DNA of 64,000 nucleotides from Amycolatopsis echigonensis (GTDB lineage: Bacteria; Actinomycetota; Actinomycetes; Mycobacteriales; Pseudonocardiaceae): assembly GCF_014174495.1 (NCBI RefSeq), contig NZ_JACJHR010000021.1, positions 58,207-122,206 on the forward strand, read 5' to 3'. The position numbers and the translations under genes were made by a program. The notes beneath the pieces were generated by a model. It did no database searches, had not been told where the DNA came from, and saw nothing but the letters and a program-made list of their open reading frames with translations. Below are positions 1 through 7,646 of the stretch, in pieces. How positions within the stretch are numbered: position 1 is the first letter of the stretch; every line of letters starts with the position of its first letter.

Positions 1-121
1 ACGGCCGGAAGGACCGCGCCGGGCCGCCGCCGAGCTCGGCGAGGTCGCGTTCGACCGGGATCTCCCACGGAGCGCACGGCGCGTCGAGGGAACTCACCGG
101 CACCGCCCGTTTCGCGAACAT
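1..121 (-). CDS. N-terminal fragment of an unrecognised protein
   Basis: An ATG at 121 reads leftward off the window edge for 40 codons without a stop, beginning MFAKRAVPVSSLDAPCAPWE. A purine-rich GAAGGAG lies about seven bases upstream, which is a good Shine-Dalgarno and the main support for the call. The fragment is too short for family assignment, and no signal peptide or membrane segment is visible. Its function is unknown. Confidence 0.45.
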   Translation of the reverse strand, partial: MFAKRAVPVSSLDAPCAPWEIPVERDLAELGGGPARSFRP

Positions 122-538
122 CCCGACTCCTTCGCCAGCCCTCTCATGATAAGCCCGCGAGCACGCGAACAGATTCGCCGAACGTGTCCGCTTCGGCGAC
201 CGAGCCTCCGGCGCGCACGACGGTCCGCTTTCCCGTTCGCGACAGACCCATCCGACAACCCGCCCGCCGACCGCGACGACGTGGATGACCGGGCTCTCCG
301 GGGAACCACCGGGTGCTGGCCACCGCCTGGTGCGCGCGAGCCGTTCGGCGGCCTCGTCCTGGGGGACGCGCCATTTTTCGCGGAGGCGGTGCGCTCTGCT
401 CCGCGGGCTACCGGCGGCTGAGTGCCGTATGAAGCAGGCGCGGGGTGCGGCGAACTTCGTCACAGGGTCCCGCCCGTCCAGCCGGACGACGCGAGGAAGA
501 CCGGATGCCGTGGATTTGCCAGATGAACCAGTGCGACC
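122..538. other. No gene recognised (417 bases)
   Basis: Several overlapping open frames cross this stretch, but they are short and low in complexity and have no convincing ribosome site. It must contain the promoter of the leftward gene ending at the window edge and perhaps that of the rightward HEAT-like gene. I see no riboswitch-like or repeat structure in it. Confidence 0.4.
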
Positions 539-883
539 GTGCTGGGTGCCTCCCCCGCGAAGGAGCCGCTGTGTGCCGTCGTGGCCGCCGACCTCGACTA
601 CGTCGACCGTCTGCTGTGGACGCTGCGGCACCCGCTGCCGGAGCGGCGGATCATCGCCGCCGAAATTCTGGGCGCCCGCAAGGAACACCGTGCTCTCGGC
701 CCGCTGCGCACGCTGCTCGCCGAAGGACCCGACCCGTACCTGGCCACCGCCGTCTTGCAGGCGCTGGTCCGCATCGGCGGAGTCGGCGCGCACCGCGATC
801 TGCTCGACAGTTACGCCTCCTGTGGCCCCGCACCCGCGAGACGGGCGGCGCTGAGCCTGCTGGGCCGTCCGCTGCCCGGATGA
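539..883 (+). CDS. HEAT-repeat-like small protein
   Basis: This is a 114-residue soluble protein made of helical pairs typical of HEAT-like or PBS-lyase repeats. Segments such as PERRIIAAEILGARKEHRAL and PYLATAVLQALVRIGGVGAH look like two successive repeats, each with a conserved Ala/Leu core. Such proteins are usually protein-interaction scaffolds. No catalytic residues are visible. The GTG start at 539 has no strong Shine-Dalgarno; AAGGAG at about 559-564 suggests a start further inside the frame, so the N-terminus is uncertain. It converges on the fluoride channel cluster and may be unrelated to it. Confidence 0.6.
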   Translation: MLGASPAKEPLCAVVAADLDYVDRLLWTLRHPLPERRIIAAEILGARKEHRALGPLRTLLAEGPDPYLATAVLQALVRIGGVGAHRDLLDSYASCGPAPARRAALSLLGRPLPG

Positions 884-938
884 CCGCCGGGTCGAGATCC
901 GTTCGGCGCCGAGCCCGGAAGGAGACTCGGTCAGCGGT

Positions 939-956
939 AACCCGTATTGCCGGGTT
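939..956. terminator. Small hairpin between convergent genes
   Basis: AACCCG and CGGGTT form a six-base-pair stem with a six-base loop between the rightward HEAT-like gene and the leftward crcB, touching the crcB stop codon. There is no U-tract, so it is only a weak candidate for a shared terminator. Confidence 0.25.
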
Positions 957-1324
957 CAGCCCACCAGGGCGTGCAAGACGGTGTATCCGATCAGCGCCGC
1001 GCCCAGCCCGGCGATCACGCTGATGATCACGTTCATCGCGGCGTAGAAGTACAGTTTTTGCTCCAGCAGCCGCACCGTTTCGTAGCTGAAGGTGCTGTAG
1101 GTGGTGAGGGCGCCGCAGAAGCCGGTGCCGATCAGCGCCAGCAGCGGTGCGGGCAGCGCGGTTCCGGCTCCGGCGAGCCCGCCCAGGATCAGGCAGCCGG
1201 CGAGGTTGACGCTGAACGTGCCCCACGGGAACAGGCTGTCGTGCCGGTTCTGCACCGTGCGGTCGGTCAGGTAACGCAGCGGCGCGCCGACCATCGCGCC
1301 GACGAACACGAGCACGGCGGTCAT
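956..1324 (-). CDS. crcB: Fluoride channel CrcB/FluC (first paralogue)
   Basis: This is a 122-residue integral membrane protein with four hydrophobic segments, the usual size for a Fluc/CrcB subunit. The family signatures GAMVGAPLRY near the N-terminus, GTFSVNLAGC in helix 2 and TTYSTFSYE in helix 3 are all present. The Asn of the second motif and the Thr-Tyr-Ser-Thr-Phe-Ser stretch line the fluoride pore in known members. Fluc proteins are dual-topology dimers; organisms with two genes often make heterodimers, so this copy may pair with the product of 1665-2159. Its ATG overlaps the upstream DUF190 stop by four bases, so it is last in a leftward operon. Confidence 0.95.
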   Translation of the reverse strand: MTAVLVFVGAMVGAPLRYLTDRTVQNRHDSLFPWGTFSVNLAGCLILGGLAGAGTALPAPLLALIGTGFCGALTTYSTFSYETVRLLEQKLYFYAAMNVIISVIAGLGAALIGYTVLHALVG

Positions 1325-1662
1325 GGGCGGCGGACTCCGTCGGTGCTCAGCACTTCGACCTCGTCCAGCAGGACGGCGCCCTCGCTGATCAGCTCGTCCA
1401 GTTCGGGCAGGAACGCGCGGATCTTGTCTTCCCGGTCGACGATCAGGATCGTGATCGGGAGGTCTTCGGACATGCTCAGCAGCCGGGTGGTGTGGATCAT
1501 CGCGTGGATCCCGTAGCCCTCGCAGCCGCGCAGCACGGTGGCGCCGGCCAATCCGGCGTCCCGGGCGCGTTCGATGATCACCCGGTGCAGCGGCTTGTGG
1601 TGCCGGACGTCGTCCTCGCCGATGAAGATCGACATGCGCAGGGCGTATCCCGTGAGCTGCAT
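1321..1662 (-). CDS. DUF190 family protein (first paralogue)
   Basis: This is a 113-residue soluble protein of the DUF190 family, which resembles PII-like ferredoxin-fold regulators. The hallmark segments are ALRMSIFIGEDDVRHHKPLH near the N-terminus, AGLAGATVLRGCEGYG in the middle and ITILIVDREDKIRAFLPELD. DUF190 genes often sit beside crcB; a regulatory or fluoride-linked role is inferred from this, not shown. The ATG at 1662 is two bases past the stop of the upstream crcB, and the stop overlaps the downstream crcB start, so expression is probably coupled. Confidence 0.9.
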   Translation of the reverse strand: MQLTGYALRMSIFIGEDDVRHHKPLHRVIIERARDAGLAGATVLRGCEGYGIHAMIHTTRLLSMSEDLPITILIVDREDKIRAFLPELDELISEGAVLLDEVEVLSTDGVRRP

Positions 1663-1664
1663 GA

Positions 1665-2159
1665 TCAGACCCTTTCTTCGGGTTGGCGGACGAGACTGGT
1701 CACGGTCCGGGTGAGCCAGACGGCGGCGATCACCGCGAGCAGCGCGCAGAGCAAAGTTCCCGCCAGGTAAGCGAAAGCGAGCCCGACGGTGTCCGGCTGC
1801 AGCAAGCCGCGCGTCTCCACCGCGTAGGTGGAGAAGGTCGTGAATCCGCCGAGCACGCCGACGCCGAGGAAGGGCCGCACGAGCCGGTGCGCGGGCCACA
1901 CCTCGGTGATGAGCACCATGAGAACGCCGATCAGGAAGCAGCCGGCGACGTTCGTGCCGAAGGTGGCCCACGGGAAGCGGCCGGGCGCAGTGGGCAGCAG
2001 CGTGGCCAGGCCGTAGCGGGCCAGTGCCCCGAGACCACCGCCGACCGCGATGAGGACGAGCACCAATCCGTGCGTGCGGAAGAGTTCCCGGCGCTGTGCC
2101 GGTACTTGGAGATCGACATCCGGGTCGATCGGGTCGGTCACGTCGACCTCATTGCTCAC
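1665..2159 (-). CDS. crcB: Fluoride channel CrcB/FluC (second paralogue)
   Basis: This is a 164-residue CrcB protein, longer than its neighbour because of a hydrophilic N-terminal tail of about 40 residues rich in Asp. The channel core is clear: GGGLGALARYGLA, ATFGTNVAGCFLIG and GGFTTFSTYAVE carry the pore-lining Asn and the Thr-Thr-Phe-Ser-Thr stretch. The GTG at 2159 was chosen because AGGAGG lies five bases upstream and because the frame further upstream runs through a riboswitch-like leader (2196-2270). Two crcB genes in one operon suggest a heterodimeric fluoride exporter in the cytoplasmic membrane. Confidence 0.95.
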   Translation of the reverse strand: MSNEVDVTDPIDPDVDLQVPAQRRELFRTHGLVLVLIAVGGGLGALARYGLATLLPTAPGRFPWATFGTNVAGCFLIGVLMVLITEVWPAHRLVRPFLGVGVLGGFTTFSTYAVETRGLLQPDTVGLAFAYLAGTLLCALLAVIAAVWLTRTVTSLVRQPEERV

Positions 2160-2195
2160 GCACGCCTCCTGCTTGTCCTGGGCACGACACTGGTC

Positions 2196-2270
2196 AAGCA
2201 GGGACTGTTGGCGGCGGGCAGAGCCGCGGTTCTTCCGGGCTGACCCCGAAGCGGCGAGCCCCACCGCCGC
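2196..2270 (-). ncRNA. Fluoride riboswitch (crcB motif), internal copy before crcB
   Basis: Read leftward, the leader starts with GGCGGTGGGGCTCGCC (stem P2 with its loop), has an extra small hairpin, then AACCGCGGC...CCGC and CAACAGTCCCTGC. The loop GGGGCT can pair with AGTCCC, the pseudoknot expected of fluoride aptamers. Just downstream CCTGCTTG can pair with CAAGCAGG, which includes the Shine-Dalgarno of crcB at 2159. A TAGACT hexamer lies about ten bases upstream of the aptamer and could be a -10 element, giving crcB its own fluoride-controlled transcript. The inserted hairpin is unusual. Confidence 0.65.
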
Positions 2271-2331
2271 AGCTCCAGTCTAGCCGAGCCGGCGTCCGCG
2301 GGCCCGCGGGCTGTGCCGGGTTTCACCCGCG

Positions 2332-2697
2332 TCAGCTCACGGACCACCAATGCGACTGCTTCGGCGCGGATTCGGTGTAGCGGATCGTTTCCACTTCGTC
2401 GACCACGATCAGGCCGCTGATTTCGAGGTCGTCCAATTCGGACAGGAACGCCCGGATCTTCTCTTCGGAGTCCACGATCAGCACCAGCAGCGGCAGGTGC
2501 TCGCTCAGCCGGAACACGTGCTGGGTGTGGATCCGCGACGACACGCCGTAACCCTCGAAGCCGCGCAGGACGCTCGCGCCCGCGAGACCGGCCTTGTGCG
2601 CCCGGTGCACGATTTCCACGTATGTCGGCTTGTGGTGCCAGATGTCGCCGTCGCCGAGGAAGATCGACAGTCGCAGCGCCCTTTTGGTGATCTTCAC
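2332..2697 (-). CDS. DUF190 family protein (second paralogue)
   Basis: This is a 121-residue DUF190 protein related to the one at 1321-1662. It shares LRLSIFLGDGDIWHHKPTY, AGLAGASVLRGFEGYG and LLVLIVDSEEKIRAFLSELD. The GTG at 2697 is preferred because AGGAGG stands seven bases upstream; an ATG further upstream would read through the leader RNA. It is first in the leftward fluoride-export cluster and lies directly behind a fluoride-riboswitch-like element at 2733-2797, so its translation is probably fluoride-induced. The molecular role of DUF190 is not established. Confidence 0.9.
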   Translation of the reverse strand: MKITKRALRLSIFLGDGDIWHHKPTYVEIVHRAHKAGLAGASVLRGFEGYGVSSRIHTQHVFRLSEHLPLLVLIVDSEEKIRAFLSELDDLEISGLIVVDEVETIRYTESAPKQSHWWSVS

Positions 2698-2732
2698 AGC
2701 GGTCCTCCTGGTCCGGCGCGGCAAGCATCGGC

Positions 2733-2797
2733 CAGGAAGCCATCAGCCTCGGCGGAGGCGGTTCGGGCACACACGAGCCCCGGCGGGATCCATCGCC
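2733..2797 (-). ncRNA. Fluoride riboswitch variant before DUF190-crcB operon
   Basis: Read leftward this leader contains GGCGATGG at its 5' end, GAACCGCCTC with a GAGGC partner (stem P3), and CTGATGGCTTCC, which closely matches the conserved 3' strand of fluoride aptamers. An extra segment with GGG...CCC complementarity sits between P2 and P3. The usual loop-to-3'-strand pseudoknot is only partly complementary here, so this is the weakest of the seven. TCCTGG at 2737-2732 pairs with CCAGGA at 2711-2706, which overlaps the AGGAGG of the DUF190 gene. Confidence 0.55.
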
Positions 2798-2902
2798 GCG
2801 TCCAGTACAACCGCTCGGGGACCCGGCGGTCAAGAACCCATCCGGGTCCGCGGCGGCGCACGGGCTTGCGCGACGTCGCCGTGGTGGTCACACTGGGAAC
2901 AC

Positions 2903-2953
2903 AGGCGATGGGGCTCGCCTTAACCGCGGATCCTCCGCTAATGGCCTCTACCG
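2903..2953 (+). ncRNA. Fluoride riboswitch before hyf-like operon
   Basis: GGCGATGGGGCTCGCC forms P2 and its loop, followed by TTAACC, a GCGG...CCGC stem P3 and CTAATGGCCTCTACC. The loop GGGGCT at 2910-2915 can pair with GGCCTC at 2943-2948. The layout and conserved bases match the structurally characterised Thermotoga fluoride aptamer closely. Downstream, CCTCTACCG at 2945-2953 is perfectly complementary to CGGTAGAGG at 2984-2992, which overlaps the Shine-Dalgarno at 2988-2995. Pseudoknot formation should therefore free translation. Confidence 0.9.
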
Positions 2954-3000
2954 CACCACCTTCGTGTTCGCACGCTGGCAGGCCGGTAGAGGAGGTCCGG

Positions 3001-3072
3001 GTGGACGAGGATTCCGAAGGCTCCGCAGTCCCCGATCATCAGCTCGCTCCCCGGCTCGGGGAGCGATCGTGA
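3001..3072 (+). CDS. Short leader ORF between fluoride riboswitch and hyfC
   Basis: A GTG at 3001 lies five bases after AGAGGAGG, the best ribosome site in this leader, and opens a 23-codon frame (MDEDSEGSAVPDHQLAPRLG and a few more). Its stop TGA at 3070-3072 overlaps the GTG start of hyfC at 3069. The peptide is acidic and hydrophilic and probably has no function of its own. The arrangement suggests that the riboswitch opens or closes this ribosome site and that hyfC is translated by coupling. That is inference from position and pairing. Confidence 0.5.
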   Translation: MDEDSEGSAVPDHQLAPRLGERS

Positions 3073-4031
3073 ACCCGCCGGTGCCGATCCCGCTCGTGCA
3101 GCTGGCGCAGGCGCTGACTGTGCTGGTCGCCGCGCCCGGGGTGTCCGGCGTGATCGCGCGGGTGGAATCGCGGCTGCAGGGACGGCGCGGCACCCGCTTG
3201 CTCCAGCCGTACTACGACCTGGGCAAACTGTTCCGCAAGGAATCCCTGGCTCCGAACGGAGCGAGCTGGGTCTTCCTGGTCGCCCCGATCGGCGCGATGG
3301 CGTGCTACCTGACCGTGCCGCTGCTGATCCCGGTGCTCACCACGTTCCCGTTGCCGCTGGGGTACATGGGCGACATCCTCGGCGGCGGGTTCGTGCTGGC
3401 GCTCGCCAGCTTCGCGGTCGCGGTGGCCGCTGCCGAAACCGGTTCGCCCTACGCGCAATTGGGAGCCAGCCGGACCAAAACCTTCGGCGCGATCACCGAA
3501 CCGGTGGTGTTGTTCGTGGTCTTCACCGTCGCGCTGGTGACCGGAACCGACCTTCCGTACGCGCTGGCCGAAACCGTCCGGTCCTCGGCCGAGCAGATCG
3601 TGCGTCCGGCGCACCTGCTCGCCGCGGCCGCGCTGCTGCTGGTGATCCTGGCCGAAACCGGCAGGATCCCGGTAGAAACGCACACCGGGACCAACGAGTT
3701 CGGCATGATCGAGGAAGCCCGGGCGTTCGAGCACTCCGGCCCGTACCTGGCGATGCTGCGCTGGGGATCGGCGATGAAGCAGCTGATCCTCTTCACCATC
3801 CTGATCAACGTGTTCATCGCCCCGTGGGGGCTGGCCGCCACGCCCGGGATCGGGAACGTGGCGCTCGCGATCGCGGCGCTGCTGGGCAAATGCGCGGTGC
3901 TCGGCGTCCTGATCGCGGTGATCGACAACTCGTTCGCGAAGCTGCGGCTGTTCAAGATCACCGAGTTCGTCGCGGCGGCGTTCCTGCTCGCGGTGCTGGC
4001 CGTGTTCACCCTCTACTTCGGAGGCGGCTGA
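3069..4031 (+). CDS. hyfC: HyfC/HycD-like (NuoH-type) membrane subunit
   Basis: This is a 320-residue membrane protein with about eight hydrophobic segments, homologous to HyfC/HycD and NuoH, the subunit joining the membrane arm to the peripheral module in complex-I-like enzymes. GVIARVESRLQGRRGTRLLQ, the typical loop-1 motif, and the acidic stretch RIPVETHTGTNEFGMIEEAR are well conserved. GTG at 3069 was chosen over an upstream GTG because GGGGAG precedes it by six bases and because the upstream frame overlaps the riboswitch platform. It is the first full gene of a rightward six-subunit operon and is joined to hyfE by a one-base overlap. Confidence 0.9.
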   Translation: MNPPVPIPLVQLAQALTVLVAAPGVSGVIARVESRLQGRRGTRLLQPYYDLGKLFRKESLAPNGASWVFLVAPIGAMACYLTVPLLIPVLTTFPLPLGYMGDILGGGFVLALASFAVAVAAAETGSPYAQLGASRTKTFGAITEPVVLFVVFTVALVTGTDLPYALAETVRSSAEQIVRPAHLLAAAALLLVILAETGRIPVETHTGTNEFGMIEEARAFEHSGPYLAMLRWGSAMKQLILFTILINVFIAPWGLAATPGIGNVALAIAALLGKCAVLGVLIAVIDNSFAKLRLFKITEFVAAAFLLAVLAVFTLYFGGG

Positions 4032-4723
4032 TGAACGTCCTGGCCGCGGACCCCGCCGCCGTCGCGCCGCCCGGAGTGTATGCCGGAGTGGCGAACGGGC
4101 TGGCGGTGCTGGTGCTGCTGACCGAGTTCGCGATGCTGCGGACCGCGTTGCTGCGCGCGCAAGTCCGGGTGTATGCCGCGCAGTCGCTGCTGGTGTCCCT
4201 GCTCGCGGTGGTCGTCGCGGTCGTGCGGGACGTGCCGGAGCTGTACGCCCTGGCGGCGTTGTCCTTGGCGCTCAAGGTGATCGTCGTGCCGTGGCTGGTG
4301 CTGCGGATGCTGCGCACGGCGGGCACCGAGATCGCCGGCAGCGGCGCGCTCGGCGTGGCCAGCGAGGTGCTGCTGGCGGTCGCGGTGGCGGCGTTCGGGT
4401 TCTTCGCGACCGGGCGCTTCCAAGTCACCAGCCCCGCGCTCCCGGAAACCGCGCTCGCGCTGTCGGTCGCGGTGATCCTGGTGGCGTTCGTGCTGATGAT
4501 CGTGCGCCGTGACGTGGTCTCGCAGGCGATCGGGTTTTTCTCGCTGGAGAACGGAGTTTCCCTGGCCAGTCTCGTGGTCGCTGCCGGGATGCCGTTGATC
4601 CTCGAGGTGGCGTTCCTGTTCGACCTGCTGGTCGCGGTGGTCGTGTTCGGGGTGCTCATGCAGGTCCACCACCGCCGATCGGAATCGCTGTCCACCCGCG
4701 ACCTCACGAAGCTGAGGGGGTGA
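4031..4723 (+). CDS. hyfE: Hydrogenase-4 component E-like membrane subunit
   Basis: This is a 230-residue protein with about seven hydrophobic segments, matching HyfE. The N-terminal half resembles a NuoK-type fold fused to further helices. VSQAIGFFSLENGVSLASLV is the family's most recognisable stretch, with a conserved Glu inside the membrane. HyfE-type subunits occur only in hydrogenase-4/formate hydrogenlyase-like and related ion-pumping complexes, which places the operon in that group rather than in complex I proper. The start overlaps the hyfC stop (TGATG). Confidence 0.88.
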   Translation: MNVLAADPAAVAPPGVYAGVANGLAVLVLLTEFAMLRTALLRAQVRVYAAQSLLVSLLAVVVAVVRDVPELYALAALSLALKVIVVPWLVLRMLRTAGTEIAGSGALGVASEVLLAVAVAAFGFFATGRFQVTSPALPETALALSVAVILVAFVLMIVRRDVVSQAIGFFSLENGVSLASLVVAAGMPLILEVAFLFDLLVAVVVFGVLMQVHHRRSESLSTRDLTKLRG

Positions 4724-4727
4724 GGCT

Positions 4728-6189
4728 ATGCCGGTCGTCCTCGTCCTGCTGACCGCTCTCCCGCTGGTGTCCGCCCTTGGCGCGCTCCCGGCCCGCGTCC
4801 GGGCGAGCGAGACGCTGAGCCTGCTCACCGCGCTGGCTAGCCTCGGCCTCGCCGTCGTGCTGGTGCCCGCGGTCGTGCGCGGGCCGGTGCAGTTCGGGAT
4901 CCTCCGGGCCGACGCGGTGTCGGTCGTGTTCCTGCTCGGCACCACTTTCCTCTACGCCGCGACCGCGGTGTACTCGATCGGCTATCTCCAGTCCGAACGC
5001 GACCGTCCGGGATTCGCCCGCTACGCCCGGAGATTCCACATCGGACTGAACCTGTTCGCCTGGTCGATGATGTGCGCGCCGCTCATGGACGGCCTCGCCC
5101 TGCTGTGGATCGCGGTGGAGATCACCACCGTCGTGTCGGCGCTGCTGGTGGCGCTGGACGACACCGACAACGCCGCCGAAGCCGCGTGGAAGTACGTGCT
5201 GCTCGCCTCCGCCGGTCTAGGCATCGGGCTGCTCGCCACGATTGTCATGTACTACGCCGGCTCCACCGTCCTCGGCTCGTCCTACGACGTCGCGTTCGCG
5301 CCCCTGCTCACCGCCGGGAAAACCTTGCCGCACAACGCCGTTCAGCTGGCGTTCGTGCTCGCCGTCGTCGGGTTCGGCACCAAGGTCGGGCTCTTCCCGG
5401 TGCACACCTGGCTGCCGGACGCGCATTCCGAGGCGCCGACGCCGGTCTCGGCGATGCTGTCCGGCTCGCTGCTCGCGGTGAGCTTCTACGCGGTGCTGCG
5501 CTATTACCAGGTCGCCGCCGGCACGCTCGGCTCCGGCTTCCCCCCGAACGGTGCTGCTCGTGTTCGGCGTCCTCACCCTGCTGCTGGCCGCGCTGTACCT
5601 GCTGGAGCAACGCGACCTCAAACGGCTGCTGGCCTACTCCAGCGTCGAGCACATGGGCATCCTCACGATCGGCATCGGGCTCGGCGCGCCCTTGGCACTC
5701 GCCGGAGTCCTGCTGCACGTGGTCGCCCACGCCGCGGCGAAAGGCAACGCCTTCTTCGGCGCCGGGGTGCTGGTCCGCAAGTACGGCACCAAGGACACCG
5801 GCACCATCCGGTCCTGTTTGGACACTTTGCCGTGGACGGCGCCGCTGTTCCTGTTCGCGATACTGGCGTTGTCGGCGATGCCGCCGTTCGGGCTGTTCCG
5901 CAGCGAGTTCCAGATCGTCGCCGGCGGGCTCGCCGGCGCCCACGACACGGTCACCGTGGTCCTCGTCGTGCTGGTCACGCTGGCTTTCCTCGGGCTGTCG
6001 GTGGCGACGACGCGGATGCTCTTCGTCCGCGGCGGCACCGAGCTGCCGGTGCGCGGGGAGCCGAGTGCCTGGATGGTCGCGCCGATGGTGGCCGGGCTGC
6101 TGGTGCTGATCGTGCTCGGCGTGCACCCGCCAGCGGACTTCGCCGATCTCCTGGCCCGCGGAGTGGCCGAGCTGGGAGGCGGGACATGA
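4728..6189 (+). pseudogene. hyfF: HyfF-like antiporter-type subunit, interrupted by a frameshift
   Basis: The gene encodes a NuoL/M/N-like ion-translocating subunit. The frame from ATG 4728 (Shine-Dalgarno GGGGGTGAGG) carries FGTKVGLFPVHTWLPDAHSE and PTPVSAMLSGSL. At the C6 run 5540-5545 homology jumps to the next frame, which continues LLVFGVLTLLLAALYLLEQR, RDLKRLLAYSSVEHMG and AMPPFGLFRSEF to the stop at 6189. Removing one C restores a single frame of about 486 residues, close to family length. Neighbouring genes are intact and overlap tightly (its stop overlaps hyfG ATG), so a sequencing error or a very recent mutation is more likely than old decay. Confidence 0.8.
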
Positions 6190-7646
6190 GCCGGGAGGAG
6201 ATCTTCGCCCGGATCGGCGACGGGGCGCGGTTCGCCGCCCTGATCGGCGACGGCGACCTCACCGAAGGCGTGACCCTGCACGTGCTGCTGGCCCGGCCGG
6301 GCGGCATCGACGTCGCAGACCTGCGGCTCCTGCCCGGCACCGGCGCCTATCCCGCGCTGACGCCGAGGATTCCCTCCGCGTTCTGGTACGAGCGCAAGCT
6401 GCATGACTTGTTCGGCGTGGTCCCGCAGGGCCATCCGCGGCTCGACCCGCTCGTGCTGCCGCACCCGGACGACAACGAACCCCTGCCCAGCCCCGGCGCC
6501 GCGTTCCACCCGTCCCACGTCGAGCCGGACGAGCGCGCGCTGCCCAGCCACGTGATGGGCACCGGCCTGTTCAGCCTCCCGCACGGTCCCGTCCGCTCCG
6601 GGGTGTTCGAATCGGTGGAGTACGTCGTCGAGACCCCGGGCGAGGACATCCCGCACGTGAACGTCCGCCCGCACTTCAAACACCGCGGCCTGGAAGTGCG
6701 CTTCGAAGGAATGGCCCCGAATCACGCGGTTCTGCTGGCCGAACGGGTCGAGGGAATCGCCTCCGTCGCGCATGCCCTCGCGTTCTGCCACGCCGTCGAG
6801 GAACTCGCCGATGCGCAGCCGCCGCTGACCGCACAGCTGGTGCGCGCGCTGCACGCGGAACTCGAACGCATCGCCAGCCACCTCGACGTCGCCATGAAAC
6901 TCGCCGACGCCGCCGGCCTCGCGGTCGCCGTCGCCCGCTTCGGCTGGCACAAGGAGCGCACGCTGCGGCTGGTGTCCGCGTTGTGCGGCAACCGATTCGG
7001 CCGCGGTGTCGTGATTCCCGGCGGAGTACGCGCGCTTCCGATGCTCGGCCGCGAAGACCTCCGGTCCCGAATGGACGCTCTCCGCCGCGCCGTCTCCGCC
7101 GACGCCGAGGCGTTGATGCAGACCGCGTCGTTCCTCGACCGGCTGCGCGGAACCGGGCCGCTGGACGAGGATTTCGCCCTGGAGCACGGTCTGCTCGGCC
7201 CGGTCGGACGGGCCGGCGGCACCGGCGACGACACCCGGTGGGACCGGCCCTACGACGCCTACCCCAAGCTCAGCCGCACGCCCGGGCCGCGCCGCAGCGA
7301 CGGCGACGCGATGGCCCGGCTGCGGGTGCGGTGGGACGAGGTCGCCGAGTCGTTCGACCTGCTTGCCCAGATCGTCGAACTGCTCGGCGACCGGCCCGAC
7401 GAGACGCTGGCCGCCCCGGTCGGCCCGGTCGCCGGTCAGGCGGTCGGCTGGGCCGAAGCACCGCAGGGCGAAGTGCTGTACTTCCTCGACGCCGAGCGCG
7501 ACGGGCGGCTGCGGCGATGCGCGCCGAGGTCAGCGTCGTTCCACAACCTCGCCGTGTTCTCCCAGGCGTTCCACGGCGACATCCTGACCGATTTCCCGTT
7601 CATCGAGGCCAGTTTCGGCCTCTCCATAGCCGGGGTGGCGATGTAG
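6186..7646 (+). CDS. HyfG/HycE-like large subunit lacking NiFe ligands
   Basis: This is a 486-residue fusion of a NuoC-like domain (residues 1-115; FWYERKLHDLFGVVPQGHPR) and a NuoD/hydrogenase-large-subunit-like domain (from about 145; HFKHRGLE, HAELERIASHLDVA). In NiFe hydrogenases the first metal motif is RxCGxC; here it reads ERVEGIAS at 186-193, with no cysteine. The C-terminal DPCxxC is also absent (DFPFIEASFGLSIAG). The protein therefore cannot hold a NiFe centre and is closer to the 'energy-converting hydrogenase related' (Ehr) group. It overlaps hyfF by four bases and is followed directly by the NuoB-like gene. Confidence 0.88.
   Translation: MSREEIFARIGDGARFAALIGDGDLTEGVTLHVLLARPGGIDVADLRLLPGTGAYPALTPRIPSAFWYERKLHDLFGVVPQGHPRLDPLVLPHPDDNEPLPSPGAAFHPSHVEPDERALPSHVMGTGLFSLPHGPVRSGVFESVEYVVETPGEDIPHVNVRPHFKHRGLEVRFEGMAPNHAVLLAERVEGIASVAHALAFCHAVEELADAQPPLTAQLVRALHAELERIASHLDVAMKLADAAGLAVAVARFGWHKERTLRLVSALCGNRFGRGVVIPGGVRALPMLGREDLRSRMDALRRAVSADAEALMQTASFLDRLRGTGPLDEDFALEHGLLGPVGRAGGTGDDTRWDRPYDAYPKLSRTPGPRRSDGDAMARLRVRWDEVAESFDLLAQIVELLGDRPDETLAAPVGPVAGQAVGWAEAPQGEVLYFLDAERDGRLRRCAPRSASFHNLAVFSQAFHGDILTDFPFIEASFGLSIAGVAM

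Noticed and set aside
1931..2243. Open frames on the plus strand opposite crcB and in the crcB leader
   Set aside because: They lie opposite or upstream of a strongly conserved channel gene, lack ribosome sites and show no family resemblance; high GC content makes long antisense frames common here.
6186..7646. A functional NiFe hydrogenase large subunit
   Set aside because: Both CxxC-type metal motifs are absent, so despite the fold similarity I do not call it a hydrogenase.
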